From the NCBI RefSeq assembly GCF_000152945.2, contig NC_020830.1, positions 2,180,501 through 2,244,500 on the forward strand: a stretch of DNA of 64,000 nucleotides, written 5' to 3'. The DNA comes from Polaribacter sp. MED152 (GTDB lineage: Bacteria > Bacteroidota > Bacteroidia > Flavobacteriales > Flavobacteriaceae). Below the pieces are notes generated by a model. The model saw only the letters and a program-made list of their open reading frames with translations. It did no database searches and had not been told where the DNA came from. Positions 1 to 8,763 of this stretch are shown here, in pieces (positions within the stretch are counted from its first letter, which is position 1; every line of letters begins with the position of its first letter). Position numbers and translations under genes: made by a program.

Positions 1-414
<414 letters not shown>

Positions 415-440
415 AATAGATTTAAAAATAATTTTAGTAA

Positions 441-475
441 AAGGTTCTTTCTCTCAGAGAAAGAACCTTTTTTTA
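441..475 (+). terminator. Intrinsic terminator after ahcY
   Basis: A perfect 14-bp inverted repeat (AAGGTTCTTTCTCT and its complement around a central C) is followed by a run of T. It lies 27 bp after the ahcY stop. Confidence 0.92.
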
Positions 476-514
476 TTGCTAATAAGTAAGAAGATTATAT
501 ATCTCATTAATATT

Positions 515-533
515 ATTTAAATTTAATCTAAAT
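515..533. promoter_or_regulatory. Fur-box-like palindrome 1
   Basis: The 19-bp sequence ATTTAAATTTAATCTAAAT has half-sites that match in 8 of 9 positions around a central base. It resembles Fur-type iron boxes with half-sites like ATTTAGAAT. It lies 123 bp before the PepSY gene and exactly 60 bp from a second copy. Confidence 0.45.
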
Positions 534-574
534 AAACTTTGTAATTTCAAATCCACGTATTATTTTCGCACTTT

Positions 575-593
575 ATTTAAAATCATTCTAAAT
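575..593. promoter_or_regulatory. Fur-box-like palindrome 2
   Basis: ATTTAAAATCATTCTAAAT is a 19-bp inverted repeat with 8 of 9 half-site positions matching and a central C. It is close to Fur-box consensus forms. It lies 63 bp before the PepSY start, which suggests iron repression of that gene (inference). Confidence 0.55.
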
Positions 594-655
594 GGTTAGG
601 CTGTTGCCTTCATTAGAATTGGTAAAAATGGTTCTAAAAATAGTGTTTGATTAAA

Positions 656-1795
656 ATGGGTAAGAAAAAATATAGTGCTAAAAAATTTATTAATGATGTT
701 CATCTATGGTTAGGTTTAGCAAGTGGAATTATACTGTTTTTAGTTTGTTTAAGTGGAACAGTTTTAGCCTTTGAACATGAAATAAAAGATGCTTTTTCAG
801 AGGAATTTTATATTGAAAAAAAATCAGAAAGATTAACTATTGATCAATTGGTTTTAGCTTTAGAAACCAACAATGAAGGCACTGTATCAAGTGTTAAAAT
901 TCCTGAAAATGAAAGCAAACCTTATAGTTTTAGAGTAAAAAAAGATCCGAAGCAAAGAAGAGGTTCTACAGTTTTGGTAAATCCGTTTACAGCAGAAATT
1001 AAAAAGGTAGAAAAATCTAGTGCAGATGCATTTTTGTCTACGATGTTTAGACTACACAGATGGTTGTTACTAGACACCAAAATAGGTAGACCAATTGTAG
1101 GTACAGCAACAATTATATTTTTAATATTGGCCATTTCTGGTGTGGTTTTATGGTTTCCTAAAAAGCTAAAGTGGAAATATTTAAAACAAGGATTAAAAAT
1201 TAAAACCAAGGCCAAATGGAAAAGAATTAACTATGATTTACACAATACCTTAGGTTTTTATGCCTGTATTTTCTTAATTATTATGAGTATTACAGGTTTA
1301 TGTTGGTCTTTTGCAAGCTACAGATCAGGTTTAAGTACTTTAATTGGTGCAAAAGTTTTTAATAGATCTTCACCCAAATTTAACTTAGCTCAAAATAAGG
1401 ACGGAAAAACCATCTCACTTAACGAAGCTTTAGCAATTACAAACTCAAAATTAGTTTACGAAGGTGATGTTTCTTTGAGTTTCCCTACTAAGAAAAATAA
1501 TTATTTTAGTATTAGTAAAACCAACAAAGAAAACTGGTCTCCTGTTACTTCAGACAGATTATATTTAAGCAATTCTGGTAACGTATTAGAAGTGCAATAT
1601 TTTAAGGACAAACCTTTAAACGTTCAATTTGCATCGTTAATAAAACCAATTCATACAGGAGAAATTTTTGGCAATTTTTCTAAAATAATATATTTTTTAG
1701 CGTGTTTAATAGCTACAAGTTTGCCTGTAACAGGTACTATTATTTGGCTAAATAAATTAAAGAAAAAGAAGAAGAAAAAAGCCAAAGGAGCCTAA
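656..1795 (+). CDS. PepSY-associated TM helix protein (putative iron-regulated membrane protein)
   Basis: About 379 residues. The N-terminal part has the family signature KFINDVHLWLGLASGIILF, followed by an extracytoplasmic PepSY-like stretch, further membrane segments (near LHRWLLLD... and around NYDLHNTLGFYACIFLII) and a last TM helix before a Lys-rich tail. Conserved His residues in the HLWLG, LHRWL, DLHNTLG and IKPIHTG motifs fit the haem or ferric-reductase-like PepSY_TM family. Members are often found beside siderophore receptors and may reduce imported ferric chelates. I chose ATG 656 over the in-frame TTG at 647. Two Fur-like palindromes upstream support iron control. Confidence 0.85.
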   Translation: MGKKKYSAKKFINDVHLWLGLASGIILFLVCLSGTVLAFEHEIKDAFSEEFYIEKKSERLTIDQLVLALETNNEGTVSSVKIPENESKPYSFRVKKDPKQRRGSTVLVNPFTAEIKKVEKSSADAFLSTMFRLHRWLLLDTKIGRPIVGTATIIFLILAISGVVLWFPKKLKWKYLKQGLKIKTKAKWKRINYDLHNTLGFYACIFLIIMSITGLCWSFASYRSGLSTLIGAKVFNRSSPKFNLAQNKDGKTISLNEALAITNSKLVYEGDVSLSFPTKKNNYFSISKTNKENWSPVTSDRLYLSNSGNVLEVQYFKDKPLNVQFASLIKPIHTGEIFGNFSKIIYFLACLIATSLPVTGTIIWLNKLKKKKKKKAKGA

Positions 1796-1876
1796 GATTT
1801 ATTTTAATAGGTAGTTTTAAGCTTTCAGTTAGTTTGTAAAAACTTTTACTATTTTGCAAATGCTTAATGCATTAAC

Positions 1877-3307
1877 ATGAAAACTACTAAAAAAATAGGA
1901 TTATTTCTAGGGCCACTTCTATTTTTCCTAATCAAATTTTTACCGATAACTTTGGTTTCCCAAAAAGCAGATGCAGTAATTGCAGTTGCTATTTGGATGG
2001 TTATTTGGTGGATAACCGAAAGTGTTCATATTGCTGTTACTGCTTTATTACCACTTATTTTATTTCCGCTTTTAAAAGTGATGCCAATTGCAGACGTTGG
2101 CGCCAATTATGGGAGTCCAATTATCTTTCTGTTTTTTGGTGGTTTTGTGTTGGCCCTAGCTTTAGAAAAAGTAAACCTTCATAAAAGAATTGCACTAAAT
2201 ATTGTAAAATTTACGGGTACAACATCAGAAAAAGTTGTTTTAGGTTTTATGCTGGCTACTGCTTTTATGAGTATGTGGATCAGTAATACAGCATCTACAG
2301 TGGTTATGCTACCTATTGCAATATCTGTAATTCGTTTATTAATAAATGATGAAGATGGTTTTACAAAGGGCGATAAGAATTTTGCACTAAGCATTATGTT
2401 AGGTATTGCGTTTGCTGCAAATGCAGGTGGAATTGCTACAGTTATTGGTACGCCTCCAAATTCGGTTTTAATTGGTTTGTTAGAAAATCAATACAATATC
2501 CAAATTTCGTTCTTAACATGGATGAGTTTTGGATTGCCATTTTCTTTAATAATGATAGCAGTTGTGTATTTTGTATTAGTAAAATGGATGTTTCCTTGTA
2601 GAGAAATTCAATTTACAGCATCAGCTAATGTTATAGATGATGAGATTAAAAAATTAGGCAAAATTTCGTCCGAAGAAAAAAGAGTGTTAACCATATTTGG
2701 TATTACCGTTTTTCTTTGGATTACAAGAACCCTTATTAATGCTATTTTTCCAGAACTAAAGCTTTCAGATACAATTATAAGTTTAATAGCGGCTGTTGCA
2801 TTATTTGCAATACCCATGAGTTTTAAAAGAGGAAACTTTGTTTTGCACTGGGATGATACTAGCAAATTGGCTTGGGGTATTTTACTGCTATTTGGTGGTG
2901 GTTTAGCATTAGCAAAAGGCATGGCTTCAAGTGGACTAGTTGCTGTTATTACAGATGTAATTGCTGCAGGTAATTTTAATATTTTACTAACAGCCTCATT
3001 GCTTATACTATTAATGTTATTTATGACAGAACTAATGAGCAATGTTGCTTTAGTTGCTGTTTTAGCTCCTGTAGTTGCAGGTATTGCAATAGGTTTAAAT
3101 ATACCAATGCTTAATTTACTAATACCAGTAACCATGGCAAGTAGTTGTGCTTTTATGCTACCTATGGCTACTCCTCCAAATGCAATTGTTTTTGCCAGTG
3201 GTTATGTAAAAGTGAAACAAATGGTAAAAGCAGGTGTTGTTTTAAATATGATTGCAGTAGGCTTATTAATTCTTTATTATCAATTTATAATTCCTTTATT
3301 TTTCTAA
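1877..3307 (+). CDS. DASS/SLC13-family sodium:anion symporter
   Basis: 476 residues of almost continuous membrane helices. The first repeat has the sodium and substrate motif SNT (residues 136-138, in MWISNTASTVVMLPI); the second repeat has SNVALVAVLAP in the matching place, followed by the conserved MATPPNAIVFASG stretch. The family moves di- and tricarboxylates or sulfate inward with sodium. The substrate cannot be told from sequence. The gene sits 81 bp after the PepSY gene, with no clear terminator between, and just before the alginate locus, but it has no GntR-type operator upstream. It may feed C4 acids and be unrelated to alginate use. Confidence 0.88.
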   Translation: MKTTKKIGLFLGPLLFFLIKFLPITLVSQKADAVIAVAIWMVIWWITESVHIAVTALLPLILFPLLKVMPIADVGANYGSPIIFLFFGGFVLALALEKVNLHKRIALNIVKFTGTTSEKVVLGFMLATAFMSMWISNTASTVVMLPIAISVIRLLINDEDGFTKGDKNFALSIMLGIAFAANAGGIATVIGTPPNSVLIGLLENQYNIQISFLTWMSFGLPFSLIMIAVVYFVLVKWMFPCREIQFTASANVIDDEIKKLGKISSEEKRVLTIFGITVFLWITRTLINAIFPELKLSDTIISLIAAVALFAIPMSFKRGNFVLHWDDTSKLAWGILLLFGGGLALAKGMASSGLVAVITDVIAAGNFNILLTASLLILLMLFMTELMSNVALVAVLAPVVAGIAIGLNIPMLNLLIPVTMASSCAFMLPMATPPNAIVFASGYVKVKQMVKAGVVLNMIAVGLLILYYQFIIPLFF

Positions 3308-3447
3308 TTGATTTCAATTAGTTTTTGAATTTGTTTGGTATAATTTAATAGCTAACTACAAACGAAATCCACTATAGAATCACTAGGGGTAGCTTTATTT
3401 TTTTGGTGAGAAACAAAAGCAATACTTTCATTTACATATCTCATTAC

Positions 3448-3477
3448 TTGCATAGTATAAAATAAATATTATATTTG
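3448..3477 (+). promoter_or_regulatory. Promoter of the first alginate operon (TTG-N19-TATATTTG)
   Basis: A TTG at 3448-3450, then exactly 19 bp, then TATATTTG at 3470-3477 match the Bacteroidetes -33/-7 consensus. The -7 box overlaps the first operator copy, so a bound regulator would block the polymerase. Expected transcript start is near 3484, with the ATG at 3512. Confidence 0.7.
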
Positions 3478-3498
3478 GTAAACCAAACTGGTCAACCA
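3474..3498. promoter_or_regulatory. Double operator A, predicted GntR-type site
   Basis: Two palindromes, TTTGGTAAACCAAA (3474-3487) and TGGTCAACCA (3489-3498), have centres 13 bp apart. The motif TTGGTnnACCAA resembles the E. coli UxuR/ExuR box, which is bound by FadR-subfamily GntR proteins. It lies 13 bp before the PL6 start. Confidence 0.8.
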
Positions 3499-3511
3499 AT
3501 TTATTTTATTT

Positions 3512-5812
3512 ATGAAACAGTTCTTTAAAATTTTTATTTTATTTCTAGTAATTTCTTCTTGCGAAGAGAAAAAATCGAGCATAATTGTAAGTTCTAATTC
3601 AGAATTAGAAGAAGCTTTAAGCAATGCTAAAAAAGGCGATAATATTGTGCTTAAAAACGGAACTTATAAAGATGTAAACATAAAATTTATAGGTGAAGGT
3701 ACCGAAAATGAACCTATAACTTTAAGTGCAGAAACTGCAGGAGAAGTATTTATAGAAGGTGAATCTAGCTTAGAATTAAGTGGTAATTATTTACAAGTTA
3801 GTGGTTTGTTTTTTAGAAATGGGCACTCGCCAAAGAAGAATGTAATCGCTTTTAGAACCAGTCCTAAAGATGTTGCAAATCATAGTTCGGTTACCAATTG
3901 TGTAATTTTAGATTTTAATAATTTAGAAAGAGATCAAGACAATCTTTGGGTACAGTTTTATGGTAAACACAATGAATTAAGTAATTGTTATTTGGCAGGT
4001 AAAACGAATGGAGGCCCAACTGTTAGAGTAGATTTAAAAGGTAATCAAAGCATTAGAAATTATCATAAAATTGTAAATAATCATTTTGGACCAAGACCTA
4101 GAAAAGGTGGTGCTAGAGGAGAAACTATTCAATTAGGAAGTAGTTTTACATCAATGTCTCCTAGTAATACAACCATAGCAAATAACTTATTTGAAGAATG
4201 TAATGGAGAAGTAGAAATTATATCGAGTAAAACCAACTTCAACATCATTAAAAATAATGTATTCTACAAAAGTGAAGGATCTGTAGTTACAAGACATGGA
4301 AACTATGTTTCTGTAGATGGTAATTATTTTATTGGTGATGGTGTAAACGAAAATTATGGAGGAATTCGAATCATAAACACAGGTCACTGGGTAACCAACA
4401 ACCTTTTTTATAAAATTAAAGGGAAGAACTTTAGAAGTCCGATTGCAATTATGAACGGAATTCCAAAGTCTCCATTAAACAGATACAATCAAGTAACAGA
4501 TGTAGTTGTTGCTTATAACACTTTTGTAGATTCAGATTCGCCTTTTCAGTTTGGTGTAGGTACAAATATTGCACAGGCAGATGTGTTGCCAAAATCTGAA
4601 ATTAGATCTGCAAGACCTTTAAGAACAGAGGTTGTAAATAATGTAATTTACAATGCAGAAGGTGATACTACACCTATTGTAGAGCATGATAAAGCAGATG
4701 GTGTTACTTTTAAAAGTAACGTAATTGATAATAATGGAGTAGCCATTGCAAATGACAAAGGTTTAATTGTTAAAGACTTAACATTAACAGATATTGGTAG
4801 CAATTTAGCTGCACCTGTAAGTGGTTTTAAGGATGTAGAGCCTTATAATGGTTTCGATTTTGAGGTGATTACACATGATTTATTAGGAAAATCTAGAAAA
4901 AACAACAATCAAATTGGTGCTATTTTAAGCGATGAAAACATCAAATTAAATTTATTAGACAAATCTAAATATGGAGCTTCATGGTTCTCGAATGAAGTTG
5001 AAGAAAAAGAGGCAACTACGCATACAGTATCAAATGCATCTGAGTTGGCAGATAAATTAAAAGCAGCTGTAAGTGGAGATATTATCAATTTAAATTCTGG
5101 TGAATATGTAATTTCATCATCTTTAACTATTGATAAAACAATTACTGTTCAATCTTCAGGAGATGCTCAAATAATGTATAATGGTGCTGCAAATACACCA
5201 TTATTTCAATTACTGCCTTATGGAAAATTGATGGTTAAAAGCATCAATTTAAAAGGCTCAAACACCCAACAAGCTTTTGCTACATTAAAAAAGAACATGT
5301 CTAATCATTTTGGCTTAGAAGTTCACGATGCTGAAATCAGTAATTTCAATTATGCTTTAAAAGTGTATAAACAAGCATTTGCAGAAGAAATTACATTTAA
5401 AAATACTTCAATTCTTAACTGTGAAAACGGATTAGAATTATCCGAAGAAACCAATGATAGAGGAGATTATAATACAGAATATTTAACAGTTGATGGTTGT
5501 ACATTTAACAATGTAAAACAAAACGTAATCGATTATTATAGAGGTGGTTATGATGAATCTACAATTGGTGGTAATCTTTTGGTGACCAATAGCACGTTTG
5601 TAAATTGTGCTGCTAAAGAAAAAAACAACAGACTTTTTAATCACAATGGAATTCATAACGTAAACATCAACAAGAATACTTTTAAAAATAATCCAGTAAA
5701 ATTCGTGTCTATTTTATGGGGAGCAAAAAACAATAAAGCATCTGACAATAAATTTATCAATTCTGGAACAATAATTACAGAACAAAATTTAAAGCAAACT
5801 TTAATGTACTAA
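3512..5812 (+). CDS. PL6 alginate lyase, two-domain lipoprotein
   Basis: 766 residues. A lipoprotein signal ends at Cys17 (ISSC). Residues about 25-480 are a right-handed beta-helix of the chondroitinase-B/PL6 type, with GETIQLG, CNGEVEIISSK and TRHGN motifs. By homology with studied PL6 enzymes, Lys240 is the base and Arg261 the acid. Residues about 515-766 form a second parallel beta-helix, as in full-length two-domain PL6 enzymes. The family cleaves alginate, often at mannuronate-guluronate or guluronate links. It is the first gene of a run (PL6, PL7, gntK, gnd, Nramp-like, PL7, SDR) with small gaps and sits behind double operator A. It is probably anchored in the outer membrane or periplasm. 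Confidence 0.93.
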   Translation: MKQFFKIFILFLVISSCEEKKSSIIVSSNSELEEALSNAKKGDNIVLKNGTYKDVNIKFIGEGTENEPITLSAETAGEVFIEGESSLELSGNYLQVSGLFFRNGHSPKKNVIAFRTSPKDVANHSSVTNCVILDFNNLERDQDNLWVQFYGKHNELSNCYLAGKTNGGPTVRVDLKGNQSIRNYHKIVNNHFGPRPRKGGARGETIQLGSSFTSMSPSNTTIANNLFEECNGEVEIISSKTNFNIIKNNVFYKSEGSVVTRHGNYVSVDGNYFIGDGVNENYGGIRIINTGHWVTNNLFYKIKGKNFRSPIAIMNGIPKSPLNRYNQVTDVVVAYNTFVDSDSPFQFGVGTNIAQADVLPKSEIRSARPLRTEVVNNVIYNAEGDTTPIVEHDKADGVTFKSNVIDNNGVAIANDKGLIVKDLTLTDIGSNLAAPVSGFKDVEPYNGFDFEVITHDLLGKSRKNNNQIGAILSDENIKLNLLDKSKYGASWFSNEVEEKEATTHTVSNASELADKLKAAVSGDIINLNSGEYVISSSLTIDKTITVQSSGDAQIMYNGAANTPLFQLLPYGKLMVKSINLKGSNTQQAFATLKKNMSNHFGLEVHDAEISNFNYALKVYKQAFAEEITFKNTSILNCENGLELSEETNDRGDYNTEYLTVDGCTFNNVKQNVIDYYRGGYDESTIGGNLLVTNSTFVNCAAKEKNNRLFNHNGIHNVNINKNTFKNNPVKFVSILWGAKNNKASDNKFINSGTIITEQNLKQTLMY

Positions 5813-5829
5813 TCAATCAACTTAAAAAC

Positions 5830-6855
5830 ATGAAAAGATTAATCATACTCTCACTTAGTGTTATTGTATTTGCAGCTTGTATGCAAAATTTAGCAAAAGA
5901 AGAAGCGCAAGATTCTGTTAAAACAGCTACTATTAAATACCCAAGTGATGTAATACCATTTATGGATAAATGGAAAATTCTTTTGGGTGATGGGACACGT
6001 TCAGATAGTTTAGTAAATTTTCAAAAAGACAAATTCTTTTATGTACAAACAGATTCTGTTGCAGATTGGGTGGTATACAAAACTCCAAATTCAGGGGTTA
6101 CCTCTAGAACATCAAGCAATACAAGAACAGAGTTAGGAGAGAAAAAACATTGGATTCCAGAAGAAGGAGGTAAATTAACAGGAACACTAAAAGTTCAGCA
6201 TGTTTCAACAACTGGTCATGCCAGTGCAGCCTCATCATTTTCTGTAGTTGTTGGTCAAATCCATAGTGATGAAGGTCATGAAAACGAGCCATTAAAAATT
6301 TACTACAAAAAGTTTCCAAATCATGAAAAAGGTTCTGTTTTTTGGAATTACGAAATAAATACAGAAGGAGATAACATTGGCAGATTTGATTACTCAACTG
6401 CAGTTTGGGGTCATGATTTTGCTGTAGTTGGTAAAACTCCTACAGACTTTCCTGCTGAACCTGAAGATGGTATTAAGTTGGGCGAGGAATTTAGTTACGA
6501 GGTAAATGTTCATGAAGGCATTATGTATTTAACCTTTAAAAGTGAAAACCATAAAACTGTAACTTTTACAAAAAGTTTAATAAAATCAGAATTTTCAACT
6601 AGAGCAGCTGTTCCTGATCAAGTAAAAAGGGTGTATGCAAATAGAGAAAAAGGGGGTGGAGTTGAGCGTGAAATAGCTTATGCAGGTGAAATTAATTACT
6701 TTAAGCAAGGTGCATACAACCAAGCAAATGCCAAAAGCACCAAATCTGAAGTTTATGGTGGAGATATTGATAAACAATATGCAAATGGCAGCTATGCAGA
6801 AGTTTGGTTTAGAAAAGCAACTGTAGGCCCAAGCACCAAGCCTTTAAACAAGTAA
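5830..6855 (+). CDS. PL7 alginate lyase, lipoprotein (copy 1)
   Basis: 341 residues. The lipobox FAAC places the lipidated Cys at 17. The three PL7 signature blocks are present: NTRTELGE (Arg99), VVVGQIHS (Gln143, His145) and YFKQGAYNQ (290-298, with the catalytic Tyr at 296). Together they form the active cleft of the beta-jelly-roll fold. PL7 enzymes cut alginate by beta-elimination into unsaturated oligomers. The gene lies 17 bp after the PL6 gene, so they are cotranscribed. A second, clearly related PL7 gene is at 10055-11155 in the same operon, and the two probably differ in chain-block preference. Confidence 0.93.
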   Translation: MKRLIILSLSVIVFAACMQNLAKEEAQDSVKTATIKYPSDVIPFMDKWKILLGDGTRSDSLVNFQKDKFFYVQTDSVADWVVYKTPNSGVTSRTSSNTRTELGEKKHWIPEEGGKLTGTLKVQHVSTTGHASAASSFSVVVGQIHSDEGHENEPLKIYYKKFPNHEKGSVFWNYEINTEGDNIGRFDYSTAVWGHDFAVVGKTPTDFPAEPEDGIKLGEEFSYEVNVHEGIMYLTFKSENHKTVTFTKSLIKSEFSTRAAVPDQVKRVYANREKGGGVEREIAYAGEINYFKQGAYNQANAKSTKSEVYGGDIDKQYANGSYAEVWFRKATVGPSTKPLNK

Positions 6856-6856
6856 G

Positions 6857-7348
6857 GTGAAAAAGGTATATTATATCATGGGTGTTTCTGGTTCAGGTAA
6901 AAGCACCATTGGTAAACTGCTTTCAAAAGAATTAAAAATTCCTTTTTTTGATGGTGATGATTTTCATTCAGCAAACAACATTCAAAAAATGTCTGAAGGA
7001 CTACCTTTAACTGATGATGATAGGCAAAGTTGGTTACAAACACTTAATAATTTAGCTGTTGAGCAATCAACAAAAAATAGCTGTGTTATTGTATGTTCTG
7101 CCTTAAAACAAAAGTATAGAGATATCTTAAATACAAACCTAACAAGTAAAACAGTTTGGATTCATTTGGTGGGTTCTTTTGATTTAATTCAAAAAAGAGT
7201 GCAAAGAAGAGCAGACCATTTTATGCCAACTGCTTTGTTGCAATCTCAGTTTGATATTTTAGAAAAAGATGCCAATGCAATTGAGATTTCAGTGGATTTA
7301 TCACCCCAAAAAATTATAGACATTATAAAAAATCAACATCATGAGTAA
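6857..7348 (+). CDS. gntK: Gluconokinase (GntK family)
   Basis: 163 residues, normal for GntK. The P-loop GVSGSGKST is at residues 9-17, followed by the family block FDGDDFHSANNIQKMSEGLPLTDDDR and the VCSALKQKYRD stretch. The family makes 6-phosphogluconate from gluconate with ATP. The start is GTG, 1 bp after the PL7 stop. The 3' end overlaps gnd by 8 bp, so the two are translationally coupled. A gluconate kinase is unusual in an alginate locus, where a PfkB-type KDG kinase is expected. It may act on gluconate arising elsewhere, or on a KDG-like acid; the second idea is speculation. Confidence 0.88.
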   Translation: MKKVYYIMGVSGSGKSTIGKLLSKELKIPFFDGDDFHSANNIQKMSEGLPLTDDDRQSWLQTLNNLAVEQSTKNSCVIVCSALKQKYRDILNTNLTSKTVWIHLVGSFDLIQKRVQRRADHFMPTALLQSQFDILEKDANAIEISVDLSPQKIIDIIKNQHHE

Positions 7349-8744
7349 GTCTGATTTTGGACTTTTTGGGTTAGGAGTTATGGGCAAAAGCCTAAGTAGA
7401 AACTTAGCTCAAAAAGGGTTTAAAATTTCTTTATTTAATAGGCATGTACCAGATGTAGAAGTAGATGTTGCCAAACATTTTAAAGAAGCACATCCTGAAC
7501 TTAAAACAGCAGAGGCTTTTGATGATATTGAAGCATTTGTAGCTTCTTTAGCATCACCAAAAAAAATTATGCTAATGGTAAATGCTGGTAAAACTATAGA
7601 TATTGTAATAGATAGTTTACTGCCTTTTTTATCGGAAAATGATATTATAATTGATGGAGGAAACTCTAACTACAAAAAAACTAAAGAACGTTTTACCTAT
7701 TTACAAACTAAAGGAATTGAGTTTATAGGTACTGGCGTTTCAGGTGGTGAAGAAGGCGCATTAAAAGGGCCTTCAATAATGCCAAGTGGAAGCAAATACG
7801 CATATAATAATGTAGCTAAGTATTTAGAAACCATAGCTGCTAAAGACAAAAACAATTTACCTTGTTGTACCTACATTGGCCCAGAAGGAAGTGGCCAGTT
7901 TATAAAAATGGTACATAATGGAATTGAATATGTAGAAATGCAATTATTGGCAGAAGTTGCTACAATTTTAAAACATAAAGGTAAAAACCCAGAAGAAATT
8001 GCAAATACTTTAGACAGTTTTAAAAGTACTGCAGATAGTTACTTGTTAGAAATTACATCGAATATTTTTAGAAAAAAAGAAGACGATTCTTGGTTGGTAG
8101 AAAAAATACTAGACAAGGCTGGAAACAAAGGTACTGGTAATTGGGCTACAATAGCATCAGCAGAATTAGGTGTACCAAATACTTTAATTGCATCAGCTTT
8201 ATTTGCTAGGTATATTTCATTTTATAAAGATGAGAGAGTTCAACTTTACAACCAATTCACTAAAAAATCGGTTTCTAGATTAAATGTAAACGATAAAGAT
8301 TTGCTTAACGCCTATCAGTTTGCAAGAACTATAAATCATTATCAAGGTTTTAAATTGATACATGAGGCATCAGAAAAATTAAATTGGAATCTTAATTTAA
8401 GTGAAATAGCAAGAATTTGGACAAATGGATGCATTATTAGATCATCTCTTATGGAAGATTTAGTTGCTGTTTTTAAAGAAACAAACGATGTTTTAATGAG
8501 TGCTACTATCGCCAATAATATTATTGGGTGTAAACCAGCTATAAAAAGAGTGGTTTCAGATTGTGTTTTGAGCGATGTTCCAACTCCTGCCTTAAGTGAG
8601 GCTCTTCAGTTTTTTAATGGGATAACTACACAAAATTCATCAGCAAATATTATACAAGCACAAAGAGATTACTTTGGTGCACATACTTACCAAAGGATAG
8701 ATGATGCTTCAGGGAAGTTTCATCACACTAACTGGATTTCATAA
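7341..8744 (+). CDS. gnd: 6-phosphogluconate dehydrogenase, decarboxylating
   Basis: 467 residues. The Rossmann start GLFGLGVMGKSLSRNL, the substrate motif GVSGGEEGALKGPSIMPSG and the catalytic block FIKMVHNGIEY (Lys and His of the active site) are intact, as is KGTGNWA. The enzyme converts 6-phosphogluconate to ribulose 5-phosphate with CO2 and NADPH. It overlaps gntK by 8 bp, so the pair forms a gluconate-to-pentose-phosphate route inside the alginate operon. The coenzyme site NRH after the GxGxxG beta-strand fits NADP preference in the usual enzymes, but I did not test this. Confidence 0.95.
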   Translation: MSKSDFGLFGLGVMGKSLSRNLAQKGFKISLFNRHVPDVEVDVAKHFKEAHPELKTAEAFDDIEAFVASLASPKKIMLMVNAGKTIDIVIDSLLPFLSENDIIIDGGNSNYKKTKERFTYLQTKGIEFIGTGVSGGEEGALKGPSIMPSGSKYAYNNVAKYLETIAAKDKNNLPCCTYIGPEGSGQFIKMVHNGIEYVEMQLLAEVATILKHKGKNPEEIANTLDSFKSTADSYLLEITSNIFRKKEDDSWLVEKILDKAGNKGTGNWATIASAELGVPNTLIASALFARYISFYKDERVQLYNQFTKKSVSRLNVNDKDLLNAYQFARTINHYQGFKLIHEASEKLNWNLNLSEIARIWTNGCIIRSSLMEDLVAVFKETNDVLMSATIANNIIGCKPAIKRVVSDCVLSDVPTPALSEALQFFNGITTQNSSANIIQAQRDYFGAHTYQRIDDASGKFHHTNWIS

Positions 8745-8763
8745 ATTTTAAATAACAAAACTA

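Noticed and set aside
647..655. TTG 647 as the start of the PepSY gene
   Set aside because: ATG 656 is three codons on and begins the usual short Lys-rich head of the family.
2608..3135. Long antisense ORF of 175 codons inside the DASS transporter gene
   Set aside because: It is a mirror of hydrophobic plus-strand codons, has no family resemblance and no start context. The same applies to the antisense frames in 922-1215, 6104-6397, 41159-41632 and 47295-47717.
6857..7348. Calling this gene KDG kinase because of the alginate context
   Set aside because: The P-loop and the DGDDFH block are of the GntK family, not the PfkB/ribokinase family of KdgK.
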